From the NCBI RefSeq assembly GCF_016086655.4, contig NC_052138.2, positions 6,138,001 to 6,202,000 on the forward strand: a DNA stretch of 64,000 bases, given 5' to 3'. Position 1 is the stretch's first letter. Each line of letters begins with the position of its first letter. Below the pieces are notes generated by a model. The model saw only the letters and a program-made list of their open reading frames with translations, was not told where the DNA came from and ran no database searches. Source of the DNA: Lepeophtheirus salmonis. Its lineage: Eukaryota > Arthropoda > Copepoda > Siphonostomatoida > Caligidae. The position numbers and the translations under genes are program-made. Shown here piece after piece: positions 1 to 11,486 of the stretch.

Positions 1-1124
1 CGTGTCAGAGGTAATAAGATTGATTTTATAAATCACTATTATAGTTAAAATAATTCACACTCATAATCCTTTTGAGAACCCTGCCCTCACTTATAAACAT
101 GATGGCTATAAAGCGTAAGCATTTAAAGTAATAGAGGAAAATAAAAAGGGAAATTGCAGGCATGTGTATTGCTTGTTAGAATGTCTTAAATTTATTCTCC
201 ATGAGTAAATTTTGAATTTAAACAAATTATATCAAATAAAAAAGAATAACCAATAATTTAAAATATTTAAGTTATAACAAAAACTAAAATGAGCAAAACC
301 TCTGATTTGATTAAATGGAGTTGTGTATCTCAATTTGTTCCAAAGTTATGGTCGATTATGCATTTCTTTTACTTAAGATCTATCAATTTGATGGTTTCTT
401 TCTGTGACTATTTATTATCTTTATGTTAAATTTACTTGTAACTATTCCCATAATCCGGGTGACTAAAAAAAAAAAAAAATCGAGGCAAATGATAATTTCA
501 GTTCATCTTCGTTGCGGAGGTAACGATGAAAAACTGAAAATATTTGTTTTATATTTTGGATACTGCCATCAAGGGTTTTAGATGGTATAGCACGGTGTTA
601 CCTCGCTAACACTAAAATACCCTAGGTATTTTGTTGTGATCTATCGATTCCTTCGTCTCGTTTGATACATCATGGCTATTTCAAACTGAATTTCCTTGAT
701 AAATAAACAAAGTAATAAGTTATTCAATATAAACTGATGCTCCGTTTTCTAATGAAAGGTTCTTTGATACAATAAAGGTAACGACGTGAAAGAGTACAAA
801 ATTTATGTATTGTCTTTTTAAATTTTGGACTGAAAAGAAGTTGTGCTGTAGGATATAAGTAAAGAAAATGAGACATTTGATTTTGTAGATGAAAAGACGA
901 TGAAAACTAAATTCCAGAAGTTGACCGTGCCAATGAAAAATTGTCTAATAAAGAAAAAGAAATTACTATAGAACATGAAGAAGAATATGACTCGGAGGAA
1001 TAAAATTTTTAAACAAGACTATGTTTTTAGAAAATTATATTGCTACACAAGATATTTACTTTTTTCTCTCAAAATCGATCTAAAAATAAGATCAAAATAT
1101 GGAATAAACTTACTCTTACAAGGG
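1..1124. other. A+T-rich spacer, no recognisable gene
   Basis: No transposase motif, RNA gene or repeat seen elsewhere in the window was recognised here. A short acidic reading frame at 911-1003 is listed separately. The rest is A/T homopolymer-rich DNA. Confidence 0.5.
911..1003 (+). pseudogene. Short acidic reading-frame tail, unknown
   Basis: A 30-codon frame ends in a run of acidic residues (HEEEYDSEE, then stop). Upstream DNA from about 866 reads as another plausible peptide in a different frame, so this could be the frameshifted 3' end of an old gene or transposon ORF. No motif identifies it. The alternative is chance in A-rich DNA. Confidence 0.18.
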
Positions 1125-1765
1125 GTTAGCTAGAGGGCTGTAGCTCCCTCCAATAAAGGGATTTTTGCTTTTTACTAAACAATTTGATTTTTTTATTTTC
1201 AAAATATTCAATATTTTAAATTACTTTTTGAATTTTTTTTTTCAATTGGATTTTTTGTTAATAGGCATGTATTACGGAAATTTTTCTTTAAAATTTAAAA
1301 ATTGGATTATTTGGATACAAATAGAAATTTAAATTTTCAACTTTTTGCCCAATGATTTATTTTTTTGAGGACAGCTATATATTTGTGAAATATTTTCCAC
1401 AAAATTAACCTTTTTTTTTCCAAATAAAAATTATTTTATAAAAATAGAATTTAATTTTTCAATTTTTTGCCCAATGATTTAATTTTATGTGGACAGCTAT
1501 ATTTTTTGGAATTATTTTCCAAAAAAATTAATCTTTTTTTCCAAATAAAAATTATTTTATATAAATAGGAATTTAAATTTTCAATTTTTTGCCAAATGAT
1601 TAAATTTTATGTGGACAGCTATATATTTTTGAAATATTTTCCAAAAAAATTGACCTTTTTTTCGAAATAAACATTATTTTTATCTTTATTTTTGAAAGTT
1701 TTTGACGTTTTGGATTTTTTTTTCAAAAATATTGAACAAAAACAACCCCTGCCCCATCAAGTTAA
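1125..1765. repeat. A+T-rich element containing a 122-bp tandem array
   Basis: A G/C-richer edge (gagggctgtagctccctcc, near 1130) leads into a long block of T-runs and A-runs resembling the blocks near 17.2, 29.6, 36.3 and 44.5 kb. Those blocks share the style 'tttttgaaattttttttc' with short variants of 'tagctatggattt'. It is likely a non-autonomous or satellite-like element. No coding content is seen. Confidence 0.5.
1319..1684. repeat. Three tandem copies of a 122-bp unit
   Basis: The landmark acagctatat recurs at about 1371, 1493 and 1615, exactly 122 bases apart. Each unit also carries 'ttttttgcccaatgattta' or a close variant, then 'tattttcca', then 'aaaattattttat'. The copies differ by scattered substitutions and T-run length changes, so the array is not recent. 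Confidence 0.85.
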
Positions 1766-2606
1766 TTCTGCAAACCTTTTTGATCTATTGTACACATCAA
1801 TTTAAAAGGAAGATAGATTTTGAACGCAAAATCTTTAAAAAGGAGAGATGAATTGGGATCTCAGTATAAATTTATAATGCACATCTTACCGAAACTGTCC
1901 ATGTATTTTCATATTATAAACTGGAGTATATTTATTAACCCATCGTAAATGAACTGGGGTATTATACACCCAGAGATAGATACAAATGGTTATTTTTCCT
2001 TTTCATCCATATTTTATTACCAATTATATTTCAGTCTGCTCCTGAACTATTAAATCTCATTATATACATTTCATTATTAATCTAAATAATACCTTTTTTT
2101 TAAATTTATGTAATTTTGAAACTAGGTTTTGTGAATTTAATTAACTGTTTTGCCGAAAAGTTGTTCCTATGTTTTTTTCACTTATATACTTCTTTTTTCA
2201 ATGTGAAGGGTGAGGTGTACAACGGTGGCTACATAGATGTAATATTGCAGCTATTATTTTTTATAAAACACGCAGATTCATCAAAACTGATTTTAATCGT
2301 AAAATTTGCATTTTTTAATTAATGTTTCTTAGAAATTATTATCTAAAATCAATGTTTTAGCATTGAACTCATTGATACACAGGGAGTATAAAGGGGAAAA
2401 TGTATGTGCTCATAGGTTGTCAGTAGAGAACAACAACTGAATCTTATACGTTAGTATGTTTAGAAATTATGTAAGAATCACATATCAAATAATCTATATT
2501 TTTGATTAAACTCAATTATTTTTCAATTATACCGATAAACATATGCATTTTCTATTATTTCTTTATCGATAATCAATTCAGTTACAGATTACTCTATCGA
2601 TGAAGC
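1766..2606. other. Spacer without recognisable gene
   Basis: Only A+T-rich DNA is seen. One stretch at about 1936-1967 resembles the inverted-repeat motif of the next feature ('taacccatcgtaaatgaact'). Confidence 0.45.
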
Positions 2607-3133
2607 AAGTTAACCCTCCGTTAGTGAACATCCTTATTCGACGTAGTTATTCAACTGTGGTTAACCGTTTATTGGTGAGTTTTAGCACATGATACACAGT
2701 TGACAAAGAGTCAAAATAAGACTAACTAATTTTTTTTAAAACATTTGTTTGGGATGTCAATAAGATTTAATTTGTGACTTGATAAAACCCTTCTATGAAA
2801 TATTAATTAGTTTTTTACAAATTTTTGGTACTAAAAATGTACTACTTAGTTTTGATAAGGTTGAGTGTGATACCTATAATATCTGCTGATTACATTTATA
2901 GCAACGTGTATAACTTAAATGTAAAAAAAAGGGAAATATACAGAGCCAAAGAACTACTTAAAAGAAAGCAAATTCACTAAACCTTAGTGAAAATTACAAA
3001 ATTTGCAAATAACATAATTTCAAGAAATATTCATTTTTACAACAATAAAAAGTTGTATACTTAAAATGTATAACTATAATTTTATTAAATTTGAAGTACA
3101 GTAAATTCCAGTTCATTAACGGAGGGTTTAACA
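2607..3133. repeat. Inverted-repeat pair, possible pogo-like MITE
   Basis: The motif gttaaccctccgttagtgaa at about 2608 is repeated in inverse orientation at about 3111-3132 (ttcattaacggagggtttaa). The arms are about 22 bp and lie about 0.5 kb apart. The interior is A+T-rich with no ORF of note. The 'aaccctccgtta' style recalls pogo/Tigger termini, but that comparison is from memory. Exact ends and a target duplication were not found. Confidence 0.45.
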
Positions 3134-3850
3134 TAAAAATGTAAGCAATTAATTTGATATTTTCTCTAAAATACAAAGAGCTTTGTTATAAAATTAATAA
3201 TTTTTACTAACTAACATGACAATCATTATATTTAAGTACATGTATTTTAGGTAATAAGAAATCCTAATGAATTACTAATTAACACAGTTAATTTTTATTA
3301 AACAGTATTGTAATCATAGATGAAAATAATATGATGATGGAAGAAAGAGGGACTTTTGTTGTTGCTACTTGAATAGAAGTTTTTTATTTTATTTTCCAAA
3401 GCTGTTACGAGTATCATTATTTTTAAAGAGAGAACATATAAGTATTAAGTAAAAAATAGTGCGTGAAAGACAAAAAGTAACAATAAGGTTTTGTAGCAGA
3501 GTTATTATCGGTGATACTAATCAATAAAATTATTCAATACCCCGATTTTTTCAAAATTTAATAACTTTTAAAGTTAACTTTCTTTTCTTAATCTCTTTTA
3601 ATTTTTATTTTATAACTACGAAGTAAAATGCATTTTCTACTAAATGCAACAAATTGATAGATACAAAACCAAATGGAATTACCATGCTAATTTTCTGTTT
3701 ATTTTTAAAGCATACCAATGGATTGTGTTATTTTTCATCTGATTATAATTTATAGTCAGTGATGAAAATCCAGTGGTTTCTTTTTAGCTGACCAGTTTAT
3801 AGGAATTGATAGTCGGAAGAATGAATTTTCTTTTCCTTAGCAGTTGATAT
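3134..3850. other. Spacer without recognisable gene
   Basis: A+T-rich DNA in which I found no repeat or coding motif. Confidence 0.45.
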
Positions 3851-3990
3851 TATTTTTCATTCCTGTGTATTGAACATCTTTTCCTAAACATATTCGAGTA
3901 TGTTGAAAACCTGATTGAACATTCGTGTGTACTCATAAAAGACGGAAAGTAATCCTGAAGATTTCTAGCGGAGTTATAATTGGGTAATTC
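3851..3990 (-). repeat. Family A repeat, partial copy
   Basis: Matches the distal half of family A in minus orientation: 'gaacattcgtgtgtactcat', then aaaagacggaaagtaatcct, then 'gcggagttataattg'. The same order occurs at 59930-60000. It stops abruptly at about 3981. Confidence 0.7.
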
Positions 3991-4202
3991 CACGTCAAGT
4001 GTACACACCCTCATGGCATGAGCATCACCCATTTTGATGATTTTTAGTGAACTGGCTTTTCTATATCAAATAAGAGAGTATGCGAAATATTAAGATACTG
4101 TGACTCACGTGGGCCGTTCTAGGTCCTCTCAAAGTTGGGCCTGATGCGTTGGACCTTTGTTATTTAGAAGGAGATTATTCAGCTCATAGCCGCTTGATTT
4201 TA

Positions 4203-4437
4203 ACAAATTACGTCAAAAGATGAACATGACCAAACACTTTAACTAATATACAATTATAATTTATTTTAATCAAAAATAAAAGTTTGGGCCTCTAGTGCAG
4301 CCTTCAAATGGCACCCCTGTCAAGCAACAACCCCGATTTTGTTTAAATGTCGTAGAACATCTATCAGTATATGTTTTCGAACATCCAAAATTCAAAGTGG
4401 GATCTTAATGGGATCACTTCCAACATATTGATAAAGT
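4203..4437 (+). repeat. Left terminal inverted repeat of the 2.86-kb transposon
   Basis: Reads inward through 'acaaattacgtcaaaagatg', 'ttaatcaaaaataaaagttt', 'caaccccgattttgtttaaa' and 'gggatcttaatgggatcact'. All four blocks occur in the same order in the reverse complement of 6840-7066. Confidence 0.88.
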
Positions 4438-4621
4438 CAATAAGTTAGTATTCATAACATAGAAAATACGTACTCAAAGTATTTGAAATCCCCACATTGT
4501 TTTATTGCGCATTAAATAATTGAAACATCGAAATGCATTATTGTACTTTAATTGATGCTTGCATTTTGAGGAAAACTATTAAGTCAGACACATTCTAAAA
4601 TTGATATAACCAGCTGATAAA

Positions 4622-6610
4622 ATGGCATCTACAATTAAAAAGGATTTTTGTAAGTATTGTGCAGATCTTATAAAAGCACACAATAAGAAGTATTACGGAA
4701 CAGATCTTCCAGATTTTTCAAAGCCCTTTTAGTGCAGTTTTCTTTTTTATTAAAGGCAGGTGATATACTTTGCACTGGATGCAAGAAAACACTCAGTAAA
4801 ACAGATTATCCTATATCCCCAACAGAAAATGAAATCAGTGTTTCTCCAATAGCAACAGAAATTGACAACATATTTACTGAGTATGAAATTTTGAAGAAAA
4901 ATATTGAAATGGATACTTTAAATCAGTCACTGACTCTTTTAGGGGAAAGTCCATTTGACCAACGAAAAACAGATAAATCAAAAACCTATGCATTATCAAA
5001 GCGAAAAAAAGTACATGAATCTGTAAAAAGAAAACTGGACTTAAGTCATTGGTTCTCCTGAAGAAAATACATCAATGCCCATTATGTGAGGAATACTGCA
5101 TGGCTGAAGTGATTAAAGGTCTAAAAGAAAACCTATGAAGTTTCAAATAATAAACAGAAAATTCAGATTTTAACAATTTTCGCCAAGACTATGAGCATCA
5201 GATTAATGATGCAGAATTTCAATTTTTCTCACAACGAATGGCAGTTTAGGCAAAGAAATTACTCGATGAAAGAGGCATGTTGTCATCTCTAATCCAAATG
5301 AGGGCAAGCCACTGGCACCTGATTTAATAAACAAAGTGGTCGAATTTTATCGTTCTGATGATTCAAGTAGAGTGTTACCTGGTAAAAAGATTATGTTGTA
5401 ATACGAGAGCCTACTGGAAAGAAATACATACAAAAGCTATTAATTCTGAACAATTTAAGAGAACTTTATCAGAGATTTAAAGATACAAACCCAAATTTGA
5501 GCAATGTATTTTCAAAATTCGCTTCCCTTCGACCAGCAAAATGTGTTCTTGCTGGTACTAGTTGTACATTGTATGTTTTGCATTTTAGATCAAAACAATA
5601 AACTTATAATCATAGGATCGAGAATGGCCAAACAACTACAAACGTACATGTTATTACATCTATTGTATGCAAACCTGCAGTACCTTCATACTACTTTCGT
5701 ACTTGTGATCCCTCCAAAAGTACTGAATATCATGAAAATATAATACTCAACAAATTTGGAAACAAAAACATCTACGAGGTATAATTTCAACATTGGATAT
5801 CTACAGATAGATGTGAATTAACTTATGCAGTAATTCCAATACAAGATTTTGTTGAGTGTTTCTTGAAAAAAGCAGTCAAGCTAGCAAAACACGACTTTAT
5901 TGCAAAAGCCTAAAGCAATTTCTTAACAAAGAAGAAATTACGGAGGAAGAAGTTGTGGTAATTGATGACTTTTCAGAAAATTACAGTTTTATTGTGCAGG
6001 ATGTGGCTCAAGCATTTCATTGGAATAAAGCACAGGCAACAATACATCCTAGGTTTTACTATTATAAAAATAATGGTAACCCATGTCACCACTCTTGTAC
6101 TATTATGTATATCCGATGTTGTAGCCGTACATTTATACCAGAAACGACTTGTAGATAATTTAAAGAAAAAATTGAGTCATATTAAAAAAATATATTACTT
6201 TTCCGGCGGGTGTGCGGGCCAATATAAAAACTGTAAAGCATTCTTGAACCTCAATTATCTGCTGAGTGGCATTTTTTTGCCAGAAGTCACGGCAAGGGAC
6301 CTTCAGATGGTGCAGGTGGCACTATTAAAAGAGAAGCTACGAAAGAGAGCCTCCGACGTCCTTATAAAAATTAAATCACAAAGCCGAATGATTTATTCGA
6401 ATATGGACCGGATAATATGAAAAATATGAAGATATATTTTGTAAAGAAGAAGATTATGAAAAGAAAAGACTATTTTAAAAGAAAGGTTTGGTTTTGCAAA
6501 AACGATTTATGGTACACAAAAACTTCATTCATTTATTCCCAAATTAGACCAATCACTAAGAATTCGCTTGTATAGTCAATCAAAGGAGTCAAAAGTTGAA
6601 TCTGTTGTAT
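4622..6610 (+). pseudogene. Degraded transposon protein, FSENYSF-type
   Basis: A likely start at 4622 (MASTIKKDFCKYCADL) gives an N-terminus with cysteine pairs, CKYC here and CTGCKK after a frameshift near 4730. One open stretch is 4732-5061. Further downstream the protein is followable only by jumping frames. It includes a basic region near 5000, a segment around 5340-5560 ending FASLRPAKCVLAG, then FSENYSF at about 5970-5990, then HWNKAQATIHPRF, then DVVAVHLYQKRL near 6117, YYFSGGCAGQYKN near 6195, and SHGKGPSDGAGGTIKRE near 6285-6335. The C-terminal tail GTQKLHSFIPKL lies near 6510. The conserved acidic residues in FSENY/DDFSEN and around the SGG loop suggest a nuclease-type transposase, which is inference. 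Numerous frameshifts and stops show it is inactive. Confidence 0.75.
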
Positions 6611-6839
6611 AATTTAAGTTTAAAATCAAAATGATTGACACAATCATATTGTTATTTTATAAAGTATATAAATTTTTAATTATATTATACTTAAATATGA
6701 ATCATATTTTAGTTTATTAATCAACAGAAAAGATGTATATAATTTATAATACGAGTTTAAATATAGAACAATACAACCTATATGCAAATACCTATATACA
6801 AATGCTATAAAAGAAGCTCTATATACTCTAAATAATGCT

Positions 6840-7066
6840 CTTGTTGGAAGTGATCCCATTAAGATCCCGCGCTGAATTTTGGATGTTTGAAAACATATAC
6901 TGATACATGTTCTACGAAAATTTAAACAAAATCGGGGTTGCTGCTTGATAAAGGTGCAATTTGAAGGCTGCACCAGATCCCCAAACTTTTATTTTTGATT
7001 AAAATAAGATTATAATTGTATATAAGTTAAAGTTTTTGTTCTTGATCATCTTTTGACGTAATTTGT
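6840..7066 (-). repeat. Right terminal inverted repeat of the 2.86-kb transposon
   Basis: Inverse counterpart of 4203-4437. The match starts at the 'agtgatcccattaagatccc' block and ends at 'cttttgacgtaatttgt'. A long T-run follows immediately outside. Confidence 0.88.
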
Positions 7067-7106
7067 GCTAATTTTTTTTTTTTTTTTTGTGTGTGTTAAA
7101 CAGTTT

Positions 7107-7275
7107 TATAAATACTTATAGGACTCAGAGTAGAATTCAAAATCAACATCGAAGTACTACTTGGCAATGTCCAAGGACAAGGGGACTTATCACATCTCAG
7201 CTGTACTTTTCTAAAACATTATTCTAATTGCCAGGATTACCATATATTTTTTTATCATGTCCAAAATGCTACTGA
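7107..7275 (-). repeat. Family A repeat, partial copy
   Basis: Contains 'ggactcagagtagaattc', an eroded 'tcagctgt' core, 'aaaacatt' and a 'ggattaccat' block in the order expected for minus-oriented family A. Together with the fragment ending near 3981, it could be one copy split by an insertion that includes the 2.86-kb transposon. Confidence 0.6.
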
Positions 7276-7284
7276 TGAGTTTTA

Positions 7285-7485
7285 CTGGTTATAAATGTAA
7301 GTCCTTGTATCAATCGAAGTAGAATTGAAGACTGATACTGGAGTAATTCCTCCCTATTTTATTGCTTGATTCGCAAGGGACGGAGTTCACTTAATTTTCT
7401 TCATCCTATAGTAAATTTACAGTTAATTTATTGCACTTTCATGACAGCTAAGCTGCTCTCCTTTAAAATATTTTTTTTTAAATTT
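7285..7485 (-). repeat. Family A repeat, second adjacent copy
   Basis: Carries 'tgtaagtccttgtatcaat', 'gtagaattgaagactgatac', 'ggagtaattcctccctat' and 'atgacagctaagctgctctc', the family A order in minus orientation. Confidence 0.65.
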
Positions 7486-8929
7486 TGTCTGAGTAACAGC
7501 GTTATTTTTCCATTTATGTAATTTAAATACAGCAGCAGATCATATTTTGTTAAGATATAGTTGTGATTGACCTAAATATAATTCATTTTTGAACTTTTTT
7601 CATGCAACCTTGAATTGCTTACTTATTTAATATTACAAAAGAAAATTTAAACTTAAGAAAATCAATCAAAATCGAGAAAGATTTTTTTTTTTGGCAGGAA
7701 ATCCTATTTTGTTAAAATATAAGATTTATTTTTGAGTATTTGAATTTTCTGAAAATAAGTCAATCTTTTGTTATTGGGAAAAATTGCCAAAACTAAATCA
7801 CTAAGAAAATGGAAATTATAACGTGTAAAATGTATTTAAATTTCATTCTCTATATGAGTATTGATATAAAATTTGTACATTTTTCAACTTTGTATCTTAT
7901 TTATTTATTTACTTTTATTTTTTTCAGATTGGAATATGGATAATATGATATTTACAATTCACATACGTTGCTGTATCTTTCTGAAAAATAAATAAATGTC
8001 ATTGGCACTATAAAAAAATGGAAAAAATTTGGACTAATTTTGAAAAAAAAAACAGCATTTATTTGAATTGTAAAGAGGAATACAAACCATGGAAAAACTA
8101 GAAATTTATGGAAAATAATGTCGTCGAAAAAATAAAGCTCAATATATTGATCATTTTTGTAAATATTGAAAAAATTATGGAATAAAATTTGATTGAAATT
8201 TAAAATACTCCTTAACATTGATCATATAATTTCAAAGTTATGTCCAAATTCCATTGTTTTATAGCATTTCTTCATAAAAATTTAAAATTGTCATTTGGTG
8301 AAAAAAGAGGAAAAGAAACTTTAAAAAAAAGAAAAATTATCCAGAAAATGACAGATATTTAATTTAAACATCAATTTTTACGTGTCATATTTATATGCAA
8401 ACAAATCTCCAAACCAATTTTTACAAAACTTTATTCAATCTCTGAATTCAATATTTTATTAAAAATCGATTTTTTTTCTTTTCGCACCTGAAAATACCCA
8501 AATAACAATTTTCACATATTTTTTTTTTGTTCATCACTTTTTAGATTTCCAATATATGTAAAAAAAGTATGTAATTGTTTAGTTATTTTTGAGAAAGCTA
8601 TCACTTGCTGATTTATAGCTCAACCCCTGATGTAGTAGTCTACTTGAGCTTCAAAAAGTAGTTTTTGTGTTTTGGTTATGGAAAAAAAAACCTTATATGC
8701 CTTACAGAAATCGGGACCCCCTTCATAGCCTCATTACATTAAAAAAATGCACCAATGCATTGTTTCACCCTCCTAGTACAAACATACTGACCAACTTCAT
8801 TTAATATACAAATTATAAATAGTTCGTTAAAATACATGCTTGAGCTTAATAATTAAATATGATTAGTTTTATGCTTTCAGAAGGATTTTAATGCCGTTTT
8901 GATCCTCATATGTACACATCAGAGGTGGG
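7486..8929. other. Spacer without recognisable gene
   Basis: Long A/T runs. Open frames here, such as 7952-8218 minus, are low-complexity (Phe/Ile/Asn rich) and give no protein signal. Confidence 0.5.
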
Positions 8930-9230
8930 GATTGGAACTCCAGAATTGTGACTTGATTTAGACTTGAGTTCTTATTTGAAAGACGTATGAATCATCATGA
9001 TCTCACAGTTAAAGACTCAAAACATGACCCGGACACAAAAACTAAGACTCGCAATGGGTCATGGACTCGAAACGCTAGTTCCAATTTTGAAAGTATTCTT
9101 TATTTTCTGGGGACTTGAACTATACTTGCTGAAAATATTCCAGGGTTTGGCTAGGAATGGATTTGAGATTATAAGCAAAAACTTGTTACTGACTAAAACT
9201 TGCAGTAGAAGAATATTTAAAATCTCAAAT
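8930..9230. repeat. Degenerate 'acttgaactcggactcg' simple repeat
   Basis: Words such as 'gacttgattt', 'gacttgagtt', 'agactcaaaa', 'aagactcgca', 'ggactcgaaa' and 'gacttgaact' recur at irregular short spacing. This is the decayed form of a GACTC/ACTTG-type repeat. Overlapping frames of about 120 codons on both strands are probably by-products of the repeat. Confidence 0.5.
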
Positions 9231-10029
9231 ATCCCACCTAGGGAAAAAAAATTGTTTTTAAATATTCCCTCTGCTCTTTGTTTAGGAGATGCTGGAATGA
9301 GAGACGGCCAAAATAAAAAGTATATTATCTTGCAAGGCTGCGTGACAAATATATAGTTTGGGCGTACCATCAAGTAAATTAAATTGGAAATTCTTTTAAA
9401 ATTTATATTTGACCAAATGCAATTTAGCATTTGAAATTACAAATAATAATATTGCATCAGTATTTCATTCTATGTTTCATCAAATATATTTATAACTAAT
9501 AGATCAAAGAGAAAGTAATTTATTTATAATTCAAATGAAATAACTTCAAAATAAAAATAAAGGATCATTTATAGAATTAGATATAGTTTGGATACCATTT
9601 AGGGTTAAAAAGTGAGATCAATTTGACCAAAATGTCAAATTCTAGTTGTCATATTTTAATATAAGACCCAAAAACGTGGTAATAATATAACAAGTTAATA
9701 AACAAGTATTTTTACATATTTATTTTTTCTGAAATTCTTTGTTTGTTGAAATTGAACAAGAGGTTCAGAAGATATGGAAAATAAGGATTTATTTAATTTA
9801 TATTTTTAAAAATTATTGTTTAAAACTAATTAAGTATTTTTTGTGAATTGACGTACATATGTCACATGTGTCAATAAATAGTATTGCTACATGTACTAAG
9901 ATTCATATACAGTGGTAAACATTTAAACAATATGTTTTATGAGGATATTTATTTAACACAATTATCGGAAAATAGTCATCAACACAACTTTTATGCAATA
10001 TGTGAACCCTCAGATCTAATCATATCTCA
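9231..10029. other. Spacer without recognisable gene
   Basis: A+T-rich DNA with no transposase or repeat match noticed. Confidence 0.45.
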
Positions 10030-10724
10030 ATACGAAGCCTAAAGCCCTTGCAGACCTTAACTGTGTAGTCAGACTCGAGTTTGGTCCACTCCTTCCTGAT
10101 GGAAGCTCACAGAGACTGGAAACTCCTGTGAGGAGGAGAGGAGAGGTTGTGTCCTACACTCTCCTTCAGACACGCAAAGATAGAATAGTCCGAGATGTTT
10201 GCATCTGTAGAGGAGGGCGGCCCCATTTTCAAGTCCCAAAAGTTGTATTCCAGGAAGGCCTGGGGCTTAACGACGCGATGACACGGAGCTCCGTCTTAAG
10301 TGAAAACCAAGTAGCACCCGACCTTTTCTTTGACCCAAAGTAAAAATTTATCATTTAGAAGTTCAATACTAGCATTTGAATTGAGGTGTTCCTTCATTTC
10401 CACATAAATGGGAGGTCAGACTCAATAACATCCAAGACAATGGCTCTGGGTGGATTTTTTTTTTCATTCTAAAGACATGTTTCACTGAAGCTCAGACATT
10501 GCTTTGATGTTCGTTGGTGATGTATTGGCTGTTTGGCTCTTTCATAGTCGTATCAATGGTGAAAAAAAAGAGAGTAAAACTTTGTCGTAATTGTTTTGGT
10601 CTGCAAGAAATTTAGAATATTCTTTGCTTTTTCCAATGTCTTTTGGTCCTCCTCCGTGATTTTGGGCAAATTTCATTTCAGATTGAAAATAATAAAATCT
10701 ACACCACCAAATAAGATCAACCAT
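10030..10724 (-). pseudogene. Tc1/mariner-superfamily transposase relic
   Basis: Read on the minus strand across several frames, the order of a Tc1-like transposase is clear. A 'KEYSKFLADQNNYDKVLL' segment at about 10560-10640 corresponds to the stretch leading to the first catalytic Asp (SDEK...). Then comes DGAPCHRVVKPQAF-like coding near 10260-10300 with the second Asp, and ENYNF/WDLK. SSTDANISDYSIF at about 10190-10215 is the third catalytic region, normally SPDLNPLDY. KEWTKLESDYTVKVCKGFR near 10050-10090 is the usual C-terminal helix. Multiple frameshifts and stops disrupt it. The N-terminal DNA-binding part was not found, and no TIRs were seen. Confidence 0.75.
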
Positions 10725-10842
10725 GTTTATAAGCCAGGGTTATCATGTAAAATATGTATTAATTAAGTGTAAAGTTTTTAATAGATGATGATAAAGTAAT
10801 CTTCACATGTCTTACAATTAAAGTGTTGCTGGTCAGGAACAT

Positions 10843-11190
10843 TTCGAGCAAATAAAAATAAAGAAACCGAAAATCAACAGGGTAACCCTAACAATTAGGA
10901 AAATATTTGGGATGAGAGAAGCTCAGCTTTCATGACGTCTCATTAAAAGAGCTACTATCAGCTGTGACGAGGGAGAGAATTAATAAACTAGATCATAGAC
11001 AAGAATTATTCCGATATTGATCCTCATTGATACTGTAAGTCCCACAACAACTTAAAATCTCCTCATTGTTAATAATATGAGCACACACAGATCAATACGG
11101 TTTTGGATATAACTGTATGTTGTAAAAAAAGAAGTTCACTATTAATTAATTAAATAATAATGACAACAGCCCAGGAAAGTTTAAAGATTC
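10843..11190 (+). repeat. Family A repeat copy
   Basis: Plus-oriented copy with 'ccgaaaatcaacagggtaac', 'agaagctcagctttcatgac', 'atcagctgtgacgaggga', 'attattccgatattgatcct', 'gagcacacacagatcaatac' and 'atataactgtatgttgtaaa'. It keeps nearly the full order of the family. Confidence 0.8.
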
Positions 11191-11486
11191 CCCCCCAAAA
11201 AAACTACGGGTGAGCAAAAAAAGAACTTACTTTCATCAGTTATCACAACGTGGCGCTGTCGGTTGTTTAAGAGGAACTTTCTGAACATAAAGCATATATA
11301 CTAAAAATTACCTTTATGAACCAGTATAATCTTAAGAAAGCCAGAAGTGATTGATTGAAGAGAAAACCACCATGTTATGCATTGTGAGAAAATATCGAGG
11401 GGGCACAGAAAAGATCGTTTGCCACACAATTTCAAAATATTAAAAGTCATTCAGTGAAAATAGTTCGTGCCCATATAAAATAAACA

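Larger units (their letters stand above)
4203..7066 (+). mobile_element. DNA transposon with ~230-bp TIRs and broken ORF
   Basis: A segment of about 2.86 kb has matching inverted ends. The left end begins 'acaaattacgtcaaaagatg' and the right end is its reverse complement at about 7048-7066. The arms stay alignable for about 230 bp (4203-4437 against 6840-7066) with modest divergence and small indels. The interior carries a degraded plus-strand coding region for a protein with an FSENYSF...HWN motif and a YYFSGGCAGQYKN motif. From memory these occur in a widespread protein of cnidarian and arthropod genomes usually annotated only as uncharacterised. I could not define a target-site duplication, so the superfamily is left open. 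The copy is dead. Confidence 0.82.

Noticed and set aside
5962..6420. Longest ORF in the window (152 codons) as a gene
   Set aside because: Only its middle (about 6105-6260) is in the true transposase frame. The two ends are shadow frames of the same degraded coding region.
6680..6973. 97-codon minus ORF as a gene
   Set aside because: It lies mostly in the right TIR of the 2.86-kb transposon, and the other TIR encodes the same words in inverse orientation.
8997..9430. Two overlapping ~120-codon ORFs on opposite strands
   Set aside because: They sit on a degenerate gactc/acttg repeat that lacks stops. No protein motif is present.
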